DNA of 64,000 bases from positions 30,829,798 to 30,893,797 of the forward strand of contig OZ020267.1 of NCBI GenBank assembly GCA_963971225.1, given 5' to 3'. Below, piece by piece: positions 45,601 through 56,340 of the stretch. Origin of the DNA: Melieria omissa (taxonomy: Eukaryota > Arthropoda > Insecta > Diptera > Ulidiidae). Position 1 is the stretch's first letter, and every line of letters begins with the position of its first letter. The notes below the pieces were generated by a model. The model was not told the DNA's origin. It was given only the letters and a program-made list of their open reading frames with translations, and searched no databases. A program made the position numbers and the translations under genes.

Positions 45601-45859
45601 TCTCAACGCAATTGTCATTGGCAGCATTCAACTGATCCATTTCATTGTCGGCGGTTGCGGGGCGGTCAGCACTCAGTGCCTGATTGTGGTTGTTGTCATT
45701 GTTGAACTGCTCGTTGGCGTCAGCGGTGGCGGTATTGGCGGTGGCAGCGTCGGCGGTGTAAGAATTGACGGTTCTAGTTGTGAGCATTCTTTGCTCTAAG
45801 CGCGCACAAATTGGTTGATGATTCAGTGATTGGTTGATTTCTGGCAGCGCAATTGACAT
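42581..45859 (-). CDS. SERAC1: SERAC1-family alpha/beta hydrolase, complete (755 aa, six exons)
   Basis: Exons on the minus strand: 45859-45270, 45209-45001, 44943-44376, 44302-43668, 42909-42763 and 42699-42581 (TAA 42583-42581). All junctions are GT-AG with matching phases; an in-frame stop lies just upstream of the ATG at 45859. SERAC1 proteins are serine-hydrolase-like; the human one acts in phosphatidylglycerol remodelling at mitochondria-ER contacts. Seen here: a low-complexity N-terminus with poly-Asn and Asp runs, an ARM-like stretch (residues about 197-266), oxyanion motif FIHGLHGS (about 369), WPGDWLPLDCPGVRVIALNY, nucleophile GHSKGG with Ser about 605, FFYSVPHRGSHLA, and the end DPGIGD...LDHREICKP. 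About 150 extra residues rich in Arg, His and Pro lie between the HG motif and CWPGDW. The Drosophila counterpart I would test is CG5455. Confidence 0.9.
42763..42909 (-). CDS. SERAC1: SERAC1-like exon 5
   Basis: Acceptor ATTTTCACAG. Reads NSKYLLDLHRRFVGLYHLGH, LKIEVFSFVETALTLMS. Donor GTACGA, phase 1. Intron 4 before it (758 bp) holds a 501-bp TTAA MITE. Confidence 0.85.
43010..43510. mobile_element. TTAA-flanked MITE in SERAC1-like intron 4
   Basis: TTAA at 43006-43009 and 43511-43514. Ends CCCTTTCGCTA and TAGCGAAATGG are inverted with one mismatch. The palindrome GTATCC-ATGT-GGATAC (43480-43495) is 15 bp inside the right end only. The right half matches, in reverse orientation, the copy at 63656 (TTAGAATAGTTTGAAGTTTT shared). 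Confidence 0.85.
43668..44302 (-). CDS. SERAC1: SERAC1-like exon 4 (catalytic core)
   Basis: Acceptor TTCGACAG. Contains the rest of the insert (KKCSNGAKGKGKNAPKPSPD), then CWPGDWLPLDCPG, HPIVWVGHSKGGLFVKQIIV and ARGVFFYSVPHRGSHLASIK. Donor GTAAGT, phase 1. Confidence 0.92.
44376..44943 (-). CDS. SERAC1: SERAC1-like exon 3
   Basis: Acceptor CTTTGCAG, intron 57 bp. Contains ADIVFIHGLHGSQVNTWKQG and most of the basic Pro/His/Arg-rich insert (RPPKPPVRPPKRPRHSRALH). Donor GTGAGT, phase 2. Confidence 0.9.
45001..45209 (-). CDS. SERAC1: SERAC1-like exon 2
   Basis: Acceptor GAATTGCAG. Reads NQNTSMRVAFGIILRLVLPL, then FKGIRDARFLRVLRSIASSR and LTSLVAFAANTISLNLSSVQ; helical, ARM-like. Intron 1 is 60 bp. 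Confidence 0.88.
45270..45859 (-). CDS. SERAC1: SERAC1-like exon 1
   Basis: Start MSIALPEINQSLNHQPICAR. Low-complexity Ala/Thr/Asn region, an Asn run of eleven, five Asp, then SSSMDSNDDWADAMSNAD and NLADDYSLARLFLNDVEI. Donor GTAAGT, phase 2. Confidence 0.8.
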
Positions 45860-48305
45860 AACCTCAATGGTTTATAGCTGCAAAAAATATACATACATGA
45901 ATGGATATAAGGAAATTATTTTTAAATAAAATGATGATGATGATACAAAACTATTTTTGTATCATGAATAAAAAGTGTTTTAATTCAAATGACACTTTGG
46001 AAGTTTTAACAAAAGCACAACGAACTGAATGATTTTCTTCTGTCATTCGGCTGGCAGGTTGTAATCACTCAAGCTGACTGCGCCCTCTAAACTTTCAAGG
46101 CCAACTGCACAGTTTGCAAACGCCGCTCGCCTGCTTGCAGTTCGCTACAGAACATTTAAAGAATTTACAGCGGCCAAATGCCCAAAATAGCTCCACTTGT
46201 CTTCCTGCTGACGCGCTGCACCGGCAAGCGGGCAAGACGCTCTACACGCGCGAGCCCCGTATTGTTTTTTTTCATTATTTATTTATTGCATCTCATGCAG
46301 AACAATTATTTTGGTGAATTACTTGAAATCATTGCACATACAACTATTAGGATGAAGGGGGGAGAGAGATGGGCCAGCGGGTTGTCGGCTAGCGCCAAGG
46401 AAGCTGTGAGGTGACGAAGACTGCAAATCATGATTTAAACATTTCTATATACAAACCATATGGGTTATACATATTTATATACGTACATACATCTACAAGA
46501 GCTCTTCATCAACCAAATCGAATGAGTTGACGTACACAAAATTTACAAACAATTTCGAAAATTCGATTAATTCATTTTCCTAGTGAACGACTTGTAGAAT
46601 AATACAACTACAACTATACATATATACACATCTACATAGATATATAGAGTAGCGCATACCGGCATTAATTAGGAGAAGGCGGTTCCGTACACAACTTTTG
46701 AGCCGAATATTTGAAACCATGTTCGCCTTTCACAATGTTGATAACAGAAATATATTTAGAGGGGTTTGAACCCCCAAACCCACTTGCAAAACAAATTTCT
46801 ATTGTTTTCTTTACATGTAAATAATAGAAATTTTGCTTCGTTAGTGTGACGTTGCAAAAAGAAAAGCAACAACAAAGTGTGAAATAGCAATAAAGGCTCT
46901 CACGAACATAAAAAATATCCTGACAGAGAAAAAAATTGTCTTAAAACAACAACAAAACGTATTCATAATATATTTAATATATTCCTCTTCTACTAAAACT
47001 ATTTTCCGACCGAATATTCCGTTTCGATTCGTCTGCAAAACACAAGTTTCAAGAAAAAACTTTCGCTTTCGATCAAAAATATGGCGGAAAGTTTTAAAAT
47101 AATTTTCTTTGAAAACATTTGCATGTCGTGAACAGTAGCAAAAGTAAACTATAGTTTTTTTTTTAATTTTTCTTACAAAAATATTTTGCGTGTTTTTTTA
47201 CTGCCAAATGTTCTATTACGTTTCATATAGTTTTTGTTAATCACAAATCACGAACTTTGAATGTCAAATGTGGAATTTGAAGGCCATTGAAAGCTTTTTT
47301 TTGTCCATATTGAAGGTCAAGTTTGAATCACTTTAAAGAAATACATATATCTACATATAGTATATGTCTCTCTATAGTTTAATGCACAAATGTTTCTGTA
47401 ATGTAAACATCTGCGCATAGATATATGTAGATACATACGTACATATGTAAGTATATATTTCGATTGATACATTTATATCTGTGATTTTGCCTGTAAAGTT
47501 CCTGCATACTATTTTGTTTATTATTTTTGGTGGGTTTTCTACACAATTTTTTAGGCAAATACCATTTGAAATCTCTTTGCCATACAACATTTTACTAACA
47601 CATATTTCGGATGGGTTTGAACGACACAAAATCCCTCCTTGCGTTAGATACTTCAATTTTGCTCTTTTCATATATTAGTTAAAAGGTTTCGGCTTTGATT
47701 CGAACACTTGAAAACCCCTTATTCACTGATTAAAAATAAATTGATGCCATTACTTTCTTAGTGTCTCATCACTGTTGAATCATTTCCTAATTGATTACCA
47801 ATCGTTTACAGGTTCAAATTTTATTTAAAAAATTTCAAAACTAAAGTATTAAATACTTCTGTAAAGCACTGTCTGTATGTGTGGTGTTGAATCCATTATG
47901 CATTCAACTACTGAGTGCAATGTTTTGATTAGTTTTTCAGAATTTCCCTTAACCCCACGAAAATCTATTCTCATGTTCGTCTATGTTTAGTCGACGACAC
48001 CTCATGTGTCCTTTTCTCTATTGAAATTGTATGCAAACGAATGTGAACTTTCACATATGGAAAAGAACAAACGGTCAGCAACAATAAGTGTGAGAGTGTC
48101 ATTTGCAAGGATTTCCTGCATTTATATTGTAGCTGTGTGTGTGAGCTAATACCATTGTTGTGGAGTATGAGTCATTCAAAGAAATAAAAACAAGTGGAAA
48201 GAACAGAATGGAAATAAAAACTGAGCATTATACAACTGATTTGCAGTTGTAAACTTTGGAGAAAAAAACTATTTTTTTTTATCATCAGAAACATTTTGGG
48301 TCAGT
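45860..48305. other. Upstream of the SERAC1-like gene; no further gene
   Basis: 46020-46260 is GC-richer and may hold a promoter or first non-coding exon; no core-promoter motif is claimed. 46440-48300 is AT-rich. Short stretches near 46683 and 47533 (TACACAA...TTTGA, then GGGTTTGAAC) resemble 22696, suggesting an unnamed dispersed repeat. Confidence 0.4.
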
Positions 48306-48307
48306 TA

Positions 48308-48680
48308 CAGTGGGTGGTCAAGCAATTAGCACGCTTACGAAAAATCTAAATTTTTATGTTTAAGTGAATGTAAGACGTACTAAAATAACTTCCAAACGCT
48401 TTTTGTTTTCTGGTTTGCTTCGATTATTTATCCCACAGTATTTCTAATGGTATTTGTGAGGTAGGTAACTATTGTTTTAAGTAGTTTGGAACGGTGTATT
48501 AACAAATTTTATTTTTTTAAGGATTGTGCAATAAACTGAACAATTCACGTTTAACATATCTTCTTATTTGTTCTGAAATTAAAATATAATTGAATTCAAA
48601 CATTAAAATTGTAAGAGTTTGTTTTAAACATAAAAAGCGGCTGATTGCTTGAAGCGTGCTAATTGCTTGACCACCCACTG
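48308..48680. mobile_element. Tc1-type MITE with 29-bp perfect inverted repeats
   Basis: TA at 48306-48307 and 48681-48682. The left end starts CAGTGGGTGGTCAAGCAATT; the right end is its exact complement for 29 bp (to GCACGCTT). Length 373 bp, no transposase frame. CAGTG ends and TA duplication indicate mobilisation by a Tc1-like transposase. Confidence 0.92.
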
Positions 48681-48689
48681 TAGATCCTG

Positions 48690-49255
48690 TTCACTTTTTA
48701 TTGCCTATAATTCCACAATTATAGAATTTTTTGACTTGATAAAAGTACTTTGGGATATATTTTGAACCACAGTATACAAAAGACCAGATTTTTACACGGC
48801 TTTAAGTTTTTTATAAAAATAGAAAAAAAGACCAATATTTTGTCCAAAAGTTTATCTGTTGTATTAACTCAGCAACTCTCAAATCTCTCTCTTCATGGAA
48901 GTGGATTCATGGAAGTGCAGCTCCCACTGTCCATTACTTTTTTGTGATAAGTTCCGGCGTCAGTCACTACAAAAATTGTCATACTTGATGTGGCGCTGCC
49001 AATATAACAACGATTTCCTAGAAATTGCTTGTTTTTATAATTTTCTTTGAAGTTCCACCAAGTTGTAAACTATTGTGTTTTGTTCGGGATTGATTTTTTT
49101 TAGCATTTTAATTTTAAGAATGTTTTTTTTTGTAATACAAAATGAGGCCGTGATTCTTCCTGGTTCACTTGTATAATTTCACTAAGCTTTGAACTTTGTT
49201 TTAACCATTTATCAATATTGTTTATTTATTTTTTTTATTTTTTGTTTATTATTTA
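48690..49255. other. AT-rich DNA
   Basis: No gene or element recognised. Confidence 0.5.
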
Positions 49256-49258
49256 CTA

Positions 49259-49521
49259 TCTTTTTTTATTTTATTTTATTTTATTTTATTTATTTAATTT
49301 TATTTTATTTTATTTTATTTTATTTTATTTTATTTTATTTTATGTTATTTTATTTCATTTGATTTTATTTTATTTTATTTTATTTTATTTTATTTTATTT
49401 TATTTTATCTTATTTTATTTTATTTTATTTTATTTTATTTTATTTTATTTTATTTTATTTTATTTTATTTTATTTTATTTTATTTTATTTTATTTTATTT
49501 TATTTTATTTTATTTTATTTT
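49259..49521. repeat. (TTTTA)n pentanucleotide array
   Basis: About 260 bp of ATTTT units with few interruptions (TTATG, TTTCA, TTTGA, TATCT near 49345-49410). The second half, 49415-49520, is almost perfect, suggesting recent expansion. Confidence 0.95.
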
Positions 49522-50079
49522 ACAACGTCTATCGAACAATTCCATTAGACTCATTACAGAAGTTATTTACATATGTACAACGCAAAATAGAAAAAAATCA
49601 AGGAAAAACATAATTAATGATAAACGCGCACTTCAATTAACTACAACAAGTTTTTAACATACTTGAAAAACTTCGCAAAATAACGGGTTTTGGAATAGGC
49701 AATGCCGCTTAAAGTGCCGTTTAATGGCTTCAAATGACCCAATGTGTTCTCCAAAGGTTAACTTAAACTGAATTTAAAACTTGAACTTTGAACAATTAGT
49801 GTACATACTCGTATGTGTAGATTCTTATATGACAGTTTATGTACTTAAAATGTTTAAGGTGCGTTAAGTGGAATAGTCATGAGGTGATATCACTTAGGCC
49901 AAGTGGTCATTACGTTACCACGTAGAGACTCAGCTTATACACTTTTCATAGAAAAACTTCCACTTAGTGGCTCTGATGAATGTATCAATTTAACTTGGAG
50001 TCGCCTTCTTTAGGTTCGCTAGACAGCTGAGGAAGTGCTCTCGTAAGAAAGGAAAGTGCATTTTCGAAATCGCCGGACG

Positions 50080-50330
50080 TTAGCAGAGAAGATGCTCAAC
50101 GAGTTCCTTGCAATCTTCATATGTGCAACTTCTACAGAAATCATTGTTTAGCAGACTCAGTTTTTGGCGTTCTGACTGATGAGGCTGTTTTGTCGTATGA
50201 TAATAAATCTGAATATTTGACTTAATTTTTAAATTTTTACATAAAAAGTGTTTAATTTTCAAGCGACCGCACACAAACTGTGGGTTTGAGCATTTAGTTC
50301 CCCACAGACGCCACAGCACTCCACACCACT
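50080..50330 (-). mobile_element. LINE C-terminal remnant
   Basis: The minus strand reads HQSERQKLSLLNNDFCRSCT, then YEDCKELVEHLLC: the CRSC...E(x)VEHLLC knuckle of fly RNase H LINEs. Upstream residues are frameshifted. Very decayed and short. Confidence 0.6.
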
Positions 50331-50339
50331 AAGTGCACG

Positions 50340-51285
50340 AGTACTTGTTGATTGATTGTTTGTAATTTTTTCTATCAAAAATGTACCAAGTTTACACTGG
50401 AATGTGCGACTAACTGTTAGGCGATAAGTAAGCCACCGATAGGTAAGCTGCGCCTCGCGAGACTTCCTACGATTTTCGCGCAGTTAGGTGTCACGTGTGT
50501 GTATGTAATTATTAGGCGGATTTCTTAAGGAGGTGGAGTGAGGTTGCCTTAAACAGTAAAATTGCTATTTGCATATGGCACAACTTTTAATTTATTCAAG
50601 TATTGATTAAATTCAAACAATCAGAAAAAGAAACAAATTATTCTGTAACACAGCCAGTAGCCAGTAGCAAAGGAGGGTTTTGAAGTCTTTAGTCAACATT
50701 TTCCATCACTTTGTATGTATGTTATGCAAGTACAATGCCACACTAGCGAAAATGGCTTTTTATCTTTAAAAAATTAAAAAAAACATAAATATTAAATATT
50801 AATAACTATAACTATAACAAATTTTCTGGCAAAATCGATTTGTTTTATTCAAAATAGTCTCCTCCGAACTCACTTTAGCGACTTTCACGATCTCAAAGCA
50901 CACTCATTCGACGTGTTTTAGATCCTTGACAGGAATGACCTTCAGCATGTCGGCACAAGCCCTTTGGATGGTTTCTACGTCCCAAAAACGTTTTCCTTTC
51001 CTTTCATTGAATCATCTTCGGTTCGAATCCTCAAAACCCCCTTGCGTGCGCTACTGCACATACACATAAATCCTAATACAGGCATCGAACATGATTGCTC
51101 GTGTTTGAATATGGTTTATTTGACGGTTTACATACATTTGTCATACATTTACGAAGATCCCTCGTCAGGCTTAGTAGGTCCACTTACCACCCAGTTACAT
51201 AAAGTGGTCACATTTGTTCTACGAAATCGATGCAAATCAACTTTTGCTAAATTCGTTACGTTTAGAAAACATTAGCGATAGTTGC
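50340..51285. other. Intergenic DNA without recognised feature
   Basis: Nothing supported; 50995-51060 contains GGTTCGAATCCTCAAAACCC, a chance-like tRNA B-box resemblance without a tRNA around it. Confidence 0.4.
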
Positions 51286-51289
51286 AATC

Positions 51290-51690
51290 AGGGCTAGAAG
51301 AAAAATGTTGCCACTACTTCAAGTCAAAATGGGCCTAGAAAAGCCTAGTCGCACTTCCCAATGTTGAATGTGGAATCCAAATTTTCCCTACTTAACGACC
51401 TACAAAACAGTTGTGGTAATGAAGAGGAGGAAGAGATAATTAGTTACCATCTCTGCACTGCCCAGCTCTTTTTAGACGAAGTAGGAAATCCCTAGGCTCT
51501 TCCTTCTTCGACAACTAAATTGACCTTCAGTTGAGTTCAGTTGATATTAAAAACTTCACTTGAATAGGCTTCTCGATTTGCAGTGGGACAGACCCTTAAC
51601 TTGTGGTATCACAACAGTCGCATTTTGCGGCCTAAGTGTGTATTCCGGCAAGTCACATACCCAGACAGCCACTTAAACCCAACCTAACCT
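51290..51690 (+). mobile_element. LINE family A 3' end
   Basis: Begins with a decayed C-terminus (near 51415 NEEEEIISYHLCTAQ). The 3' UTR follows: GGAAATCCCTAGGCTCTTCC, TTGTGGTATCACAACAG, GCGGCCTAAGTGTGT, CCCAGACAGCCACTTAAACC and CCTAACCTAACCT. Same orientation and signature as the copies at 59.6-60.2 and 63.5 kb. Confidence 0.75.
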
Positions 51691-53460
51691 AACCTACAAA
51701 ACACTTTAACTACTTTTTGCATATTCACATTTAGTCTACAAATCCACATCATGAAAGCCTTGTTTACAATTTTACGCACATTTTCTCAGAATTAATATAT
51801 ATTCACTAATTAGCATTTGACACAACTGGCACTCAGAAAAAATATCGTTTAAAACGTAAACAAAGAGCAAAAAATGACACAGATCGCTAAAACGCTGAGT
51901 GATGTCTGCCACGCATTGCATTTTCTGTGCATCAAAACTGAAACGGAAAGAATTCAAATTCTCGAACTTATTTTCTAAAGTATGGCAAAAGTCAATGAAC
52001 ACACACAGAAAGGCCAAAAAAATCGCAAACAAATCAAAGCAAACTAATTAAAATTCCAATATTATCGGCATAAATTACGAAACAACACAAAAGTGCTTTC
52101 AGCAAAATTGCACATTTTTGTTATGTAAGCATTTATGGCTCGTATGAATAAGTACGAGATAATTGTTGAATATTTTGAAAAATTACACAAAAGAAATTCT
52201 TGATGTTAGTACATTTTTAGTACCTAATTAATATTTTGGTTTTAATAAAATTCAAATGCAAATTATGGCAAATATAAATCAATGCCATTTTCATAGAAAG
52301 CAATTTCATTGTTTACAGGTTCAGCTCAGCTGAAAGTCAATAAAAATTGCCGTTAAGTTTTTCAATTAAATTTTAAAACGTTTTTCTCAAGCGTTTCATT
52401 CAGGTTTTGTTCGACTTGTAATCATTAGAAGAAACGTACACTTGGCAATATTTCATATTTATTAGAAGATAAGCTTGCGAGATGATAAGTTTGCGAGATG
52501 ATAAGCATCAAGTTTGCGAGTCGATAGTGCGGCATAACTAGTTAATAGTTTCAGCTCGTGTTGCGTAAATTTACACACCTTACCTGCATTGCATGTTGCT
52601 GCGCAAGTTCAGGGCTGCAGCGACATTTGTTCTTCCAGCGCGACATTGCATTACACACACATCCATACAAACTTTCACTATTTTTACCTACCGACATACA
52701 TACACACATATGTGAAATGTGGCGAATCCAATTAGCAGGCAGCGTAAGATTGTTGGGCGCACGCTGAATGCGAAAAGTTATTGCAACTTGCCAGCTGCTT
52801 AGGCAACTGCCAGACATATATAACTGCAGTTGGTAAACAATTATGGTTAAAAAGTGCTGTTAACAGTGGCCGCGTCAGGAAAACACGTTCTCGACAATGG
52901 CGCAAAATATCTAAAAAACAACAACAAAACAACTGCGCAGCGCTATCGGTCAGTGGCACAACTCGAGGCGGCCAGTCCATGGACCAACGCAGTCCAGTGT
53001 TTCATCAACACAACAATCAACAGGTTATTTCAAGGTGCATGTCGTCAATGACAATTGATGTTGTCGATAATTGCAATTTAACAAATTTCAATTATATAAA
53101 TCAAGCTTATTGATATTTGCCAAAGTGCTGCACTATTTCAATTTACTTGCTTCAGTACGCTGAAGTGAAAAAGAAAATCAAATTCGCTGCGCAACATGCA
53201 ATCAAATATCGCGCACATAATTACATATAAATAAACTGCCGGTTTGCAATGTAACGACTGACAGCCCCCCACACGCAAAATGCACAAACACACACACAAA
53301 ATACTGGGAGTGGGTGTGTGTGTGTGTCTCGTTTGTAAGATCGCCAGTATTGCTGTTTGTCGTTCGCAATTCTCATATTGAAGCGCTCAACTATCCAGTC
53401 ATGTGAAATTGTGATGTGCTCGAGTAGAACGCAAATTGAATATCACATACATACATATAT
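51691..53460. other. Intergenic DNA without recognised feature
   Basis: 52550-53110 is mid-GC with overlapping frames and no gene signature; (TG)n near 53308. Short repeats GATAAG...TTTGCGAG occur near 52470-52520. Nothing else. Confidence 0.45.
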
Positions 53461-53463
53461 TAT

Positions 53464-54230
53464 GCAGCAGGGCTGCCAACTGGGCACTGAAAATTATGTA
53501 TTAACTTGTAAGTTTAGGAATTAATTGACCCATTCTGATATTACAGCATAATTGGATTTTGACGCTAAACCAAAGGCTTTGAGTTGCTCAAAACGAGTCT
53601 ACTAAAAAATCCATAGAACTTAAATAGGTTTTATTTTACAAGAACATAAGTGGATTATTATTGCTTACAGATATTTAAATACAGATATTTTATGGGAATA
53701 TTTACTTTTGATATTAGAAACATAAATATATATAAAGCAGCAGGGTTGCCAACTGGGCACTGAAAATTATGTATAACCTTGTTAGTTGTAAATTGCAAGC
53801 TATCGAGCACACGCTATGCCATTGTTCAACACTGCTAGAACGACGGCTTCAGACTCTTGGGGCAGGGTTCTTCGGATATAGTTGATACACAGATTACTGA
53901 TCGACACAATTTCCTCACCAAGACCAATTGGTTTCCAATACACCCGGTAGAGAAGGACACCGGATTCAGGAATGAAGGGATTCACAATGAACCCAATGTG
54001 GTCTCCGAGTGGAATTGCTTGCCGCACCCACCCTTTCTTTAGGGGATTAATCCACATATTCTGATATTACAGCTTAATTGAGCTCTGACGCTTAACCAAA
54101 CACTTGGAGTTGCTCAAAAGGGGTCTACGAAAGAGGTCTACGAAAGGGGCCTCAGAACTTAAGTAAATGATTTTGATTTAACTACAACATCAGTGAATTA
54201 TTATTCATGTTGCACTGAAGGTATTTTAAA
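53464..54230. repeat. Tandem duplication, second copy split by a LINE tail
   Basis: Copy A (53464-53734) and copy B (53738-54230) share TGCCAACTGGGCACTGAAAA, TTATGTATxAACTTGT, ATTCTGATATTACAGC, TGACGCTxAACCAAA, GAGTTGCTCAAAA and AGAACTTAAxTA. Copy B carries an extra ~250 bp (about 53786-54037) between its CTTGTTAGT and TTTAGGGGATTAAT. Confidence 0.8.
53815..54040 (+). mobile_element. LINE family B 3' tail inserted in tandem copy B
   Basis: CTCTTGGGGCAGGGTTCTTC, ATCGACACAATTTCCTCACC, AAGACCAATTGG, GAAGGGATTCACAATG, CTCCGAGTGGAATTGC and TTGCCGCACCCACCC follow the family B order seen at 171-330 (minus strand) and 22.4 kb. The CCTAA tail is lost. Non-coding. Confidence 0.7.
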
Positions 54231-54837
54231 TATCGGCACTTAGACCAAACATCAATTCAGTGGCGCACGCAAGGGGAGGATTGGGTTCAAAAATCCCTAA
54301 AAATTTGTCTGTTAGAAGGATTCAAATATGCTTTGATACGGTAATGAGCTCAAAAGTGTTGCGCGAAAGCCGCTCCCAATTAAATTATGATTGCGCCACT
54401 GGGTCCATTGCACCTCCCTTCCTGTCACGTAAGTACAAGGTTCGCACTGCCGAATATGCAATGCAAGTGTCGCATAAGGATTAGCACACAAGATATTGCA
54501 CCTATTTAGCCTCCCAGAGACTTTGAGAAGCTCAGCTACACAGATCATTAATTTAGAAAAATATCGCATTCACTAGTTTAGGTTCTGTAAGTCCATCTTT
54601 TAGAATGATCATCCTACCAAAGGACATGACACTGATTCAAAAGCTGAACAGTCTCCTATGAAATGCTCAACTGTTTTGTCATCTATGAAATATTTATTGT
54701 AGATATCAGTAAATGGCTTCAAATAGTCACTAACACAGATAACAAAACACTGCGGGTTACAGAAGTCAAACTGACTACTAGTGACAGCAAGTCCTTGAAG
54801 TCATTTCATATTATACATCCAAGTGATTGCCAGAAGA

Positions 54838-55097
54838 CAATTCTGTGGTCAAAAGCAATAACCGCTTAAGTCGACTTAAGAAGAAATTGAGTTATGGATG
54901 CCACCACGTTCCCTTAACTGTGCTCTACGTTTGTGTAAAATCAGGGAGTTTGTAACTTTAAAATTAAAAAAGTTATTAATAAAAACCTATTCGCATTCCC
55001 TTAACGAACACACTACGCGCTAAAACTTTAAAACGAGATTGCTCGAAACAGCGATTTTCGACTTAGGCGATTATTGCTTTTGACCACAGAATTGTTG
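54838..55097. repeat. Inverted repeat / foldback, ~38-bp arms
   Basis: The left arm (54838-54876, CAATTCTGTGGTCAAAAGC then AATAACCGCTTAAGTCGA) and the right arm (55056-55094) are reverse complements with about 2-3 mismatches; the spacer is about 180 bp. No target duplication was identified. Confidence 0.75.
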
Positions 55098-55374
55098 TTG
55101 TTCTGATTGACCCTTAGAAGTTCCTGGGGCTTATATATGATTGGTTTATTCTTAGTTGTTCTCTCTTGAGTTGAAGACAAGGCTTTGTGTTCCCTTTGGT
55201 AGCAGTTATGAGACATTTTCCAGACTTCCTCTAATATGTTGTAACAAAACCATACGTCTGAGTGCAGAACTAAAGAAAAACCCATCGAGTTTGACTTCTT
55301 AATATATTTAATCGAATGTAGAACTGGTTCGAGTGACTTACGGTTTTACCATAAATTCGAATTTTTAGGTAGGT

Positions 55375-56340
55375 AAAAGCTCACAAATTCCTCGCTCAAC
55401 TTACTAACGTCACCAGTCTATGGTTCCGGTTAGACACGGCACAATGTCCCCGGAATATTGATTAAAGTAAAATAACAATCTTCCATTCAGACTCTCTATT
55501 CCTTGTTCCAATCATCCATCCATTCCAATCATTCTGTTATTCTAATTGTTAAGCACAAGTTCTTCATTCTTATCGCCTCTCTATCCTAGTAACAGCACAC
55601 TGTCCTCACATTTTTCAGTACATTCTCTAAATGTTGATGAGAGAAAACAACGTTCTTTCATTCAAACTCTTGCCGGCCTCGATAGTCAAGCGGGTAGCGC
55701 GCTGGCTTCTCATACCAAAGGCTCCAGGTTCGATTCCTGGCTCGGGCTGGTGAACAACTCATCTACTTCTATCGCTATCCACATGAAGGGAATGAGAATT
55801 ACAAGAATCGCACAAGTGCGCTCTTGGCTGGCAATGGCAAAACCTCCAAGTGTGAACGAAAAACTGCCGATCGCCGTTCGGATTCGGCGTTAAACTGTAG
55901 GTCCCCTCCCCCCCTTTCCCCATCCGCTTGAAATGTGTGCTGTAACATATGTTGGCAAAACAGTGTTGCATACACAGTTCAAAAACGGGTGAAATATGTG
56001 GTATCACAATGGGCCTTTCAGGCCTCCGAGTGTGTCTCTCATAGAGGCAGCCACCGCAACCTAACCTAACCTTCATTCAAACTCTTCAGGTCTCTCCCTT
56101 CAGAGAGTAATACTGTTAACCTTTGATTAACTTGACATTTAACTTGAGCCTTAACCATTAGCCTTTCAAATTTTTAAACAGATGGTAAATTACAAGTTCC
56201 TCGTTCAACTTAAGTACTATCCCTCCTCTAAACTATGGGTTCAACTAGTAACAGCATGATTTGTTGAAACACTTGCTGAATATTGACTCTTCAGTTCTTG
56301 CTCCAGTCATTCAGTGTTCAACACTGTTAATCCTGCCTGT
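55375..56340. repeat. Diverged direct repeat split by the SINE
   Basis: 55375-55560 and about 56185-56340 resemble each other: CAAxTTCCTCGxTCAACTTA, CTATGGxTxC, GAATATTGA, TTCxAxTCATxCA in the same order. The SINE at 55672-56071 lies between. Confidence 0.5.
55672..56071 (+). mobile_element. tRNA-derived SINE with intact target duplication
   Basis: A 15-bp direct duplication TTCATTCAAACTCTT flanks it (55657-55671 and 56072-56086). The head (about 55675-55747) is tRNA-like, with A box TAGTCAAGCGGG (55683-55694) and B box GGTTCGATTCC (55727-55737) inside a CCAGG/CCTGG arm; the acceptor and anticodon stems are poor, so it is not a working tRNA. The body is unknown. The tail from 55998 (GTGGTATCACAATGGGCC, then GAGTGTGTCT, GCAGCCACCGCAA and CCTAACCTAACC) matches the 3' ends of LINE family A. 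Transcription would be by Pol III from the internal boxes. Confidence 0.92.

Noticed and set aside
55675..55747. Functional tRNA gene
   Set aside because: Only the D- and T-arm regions (A and B boxes) are good; acceptor and anticodon stems do not pair well, and the unit continues into a 400-bp SINE with target duplications.
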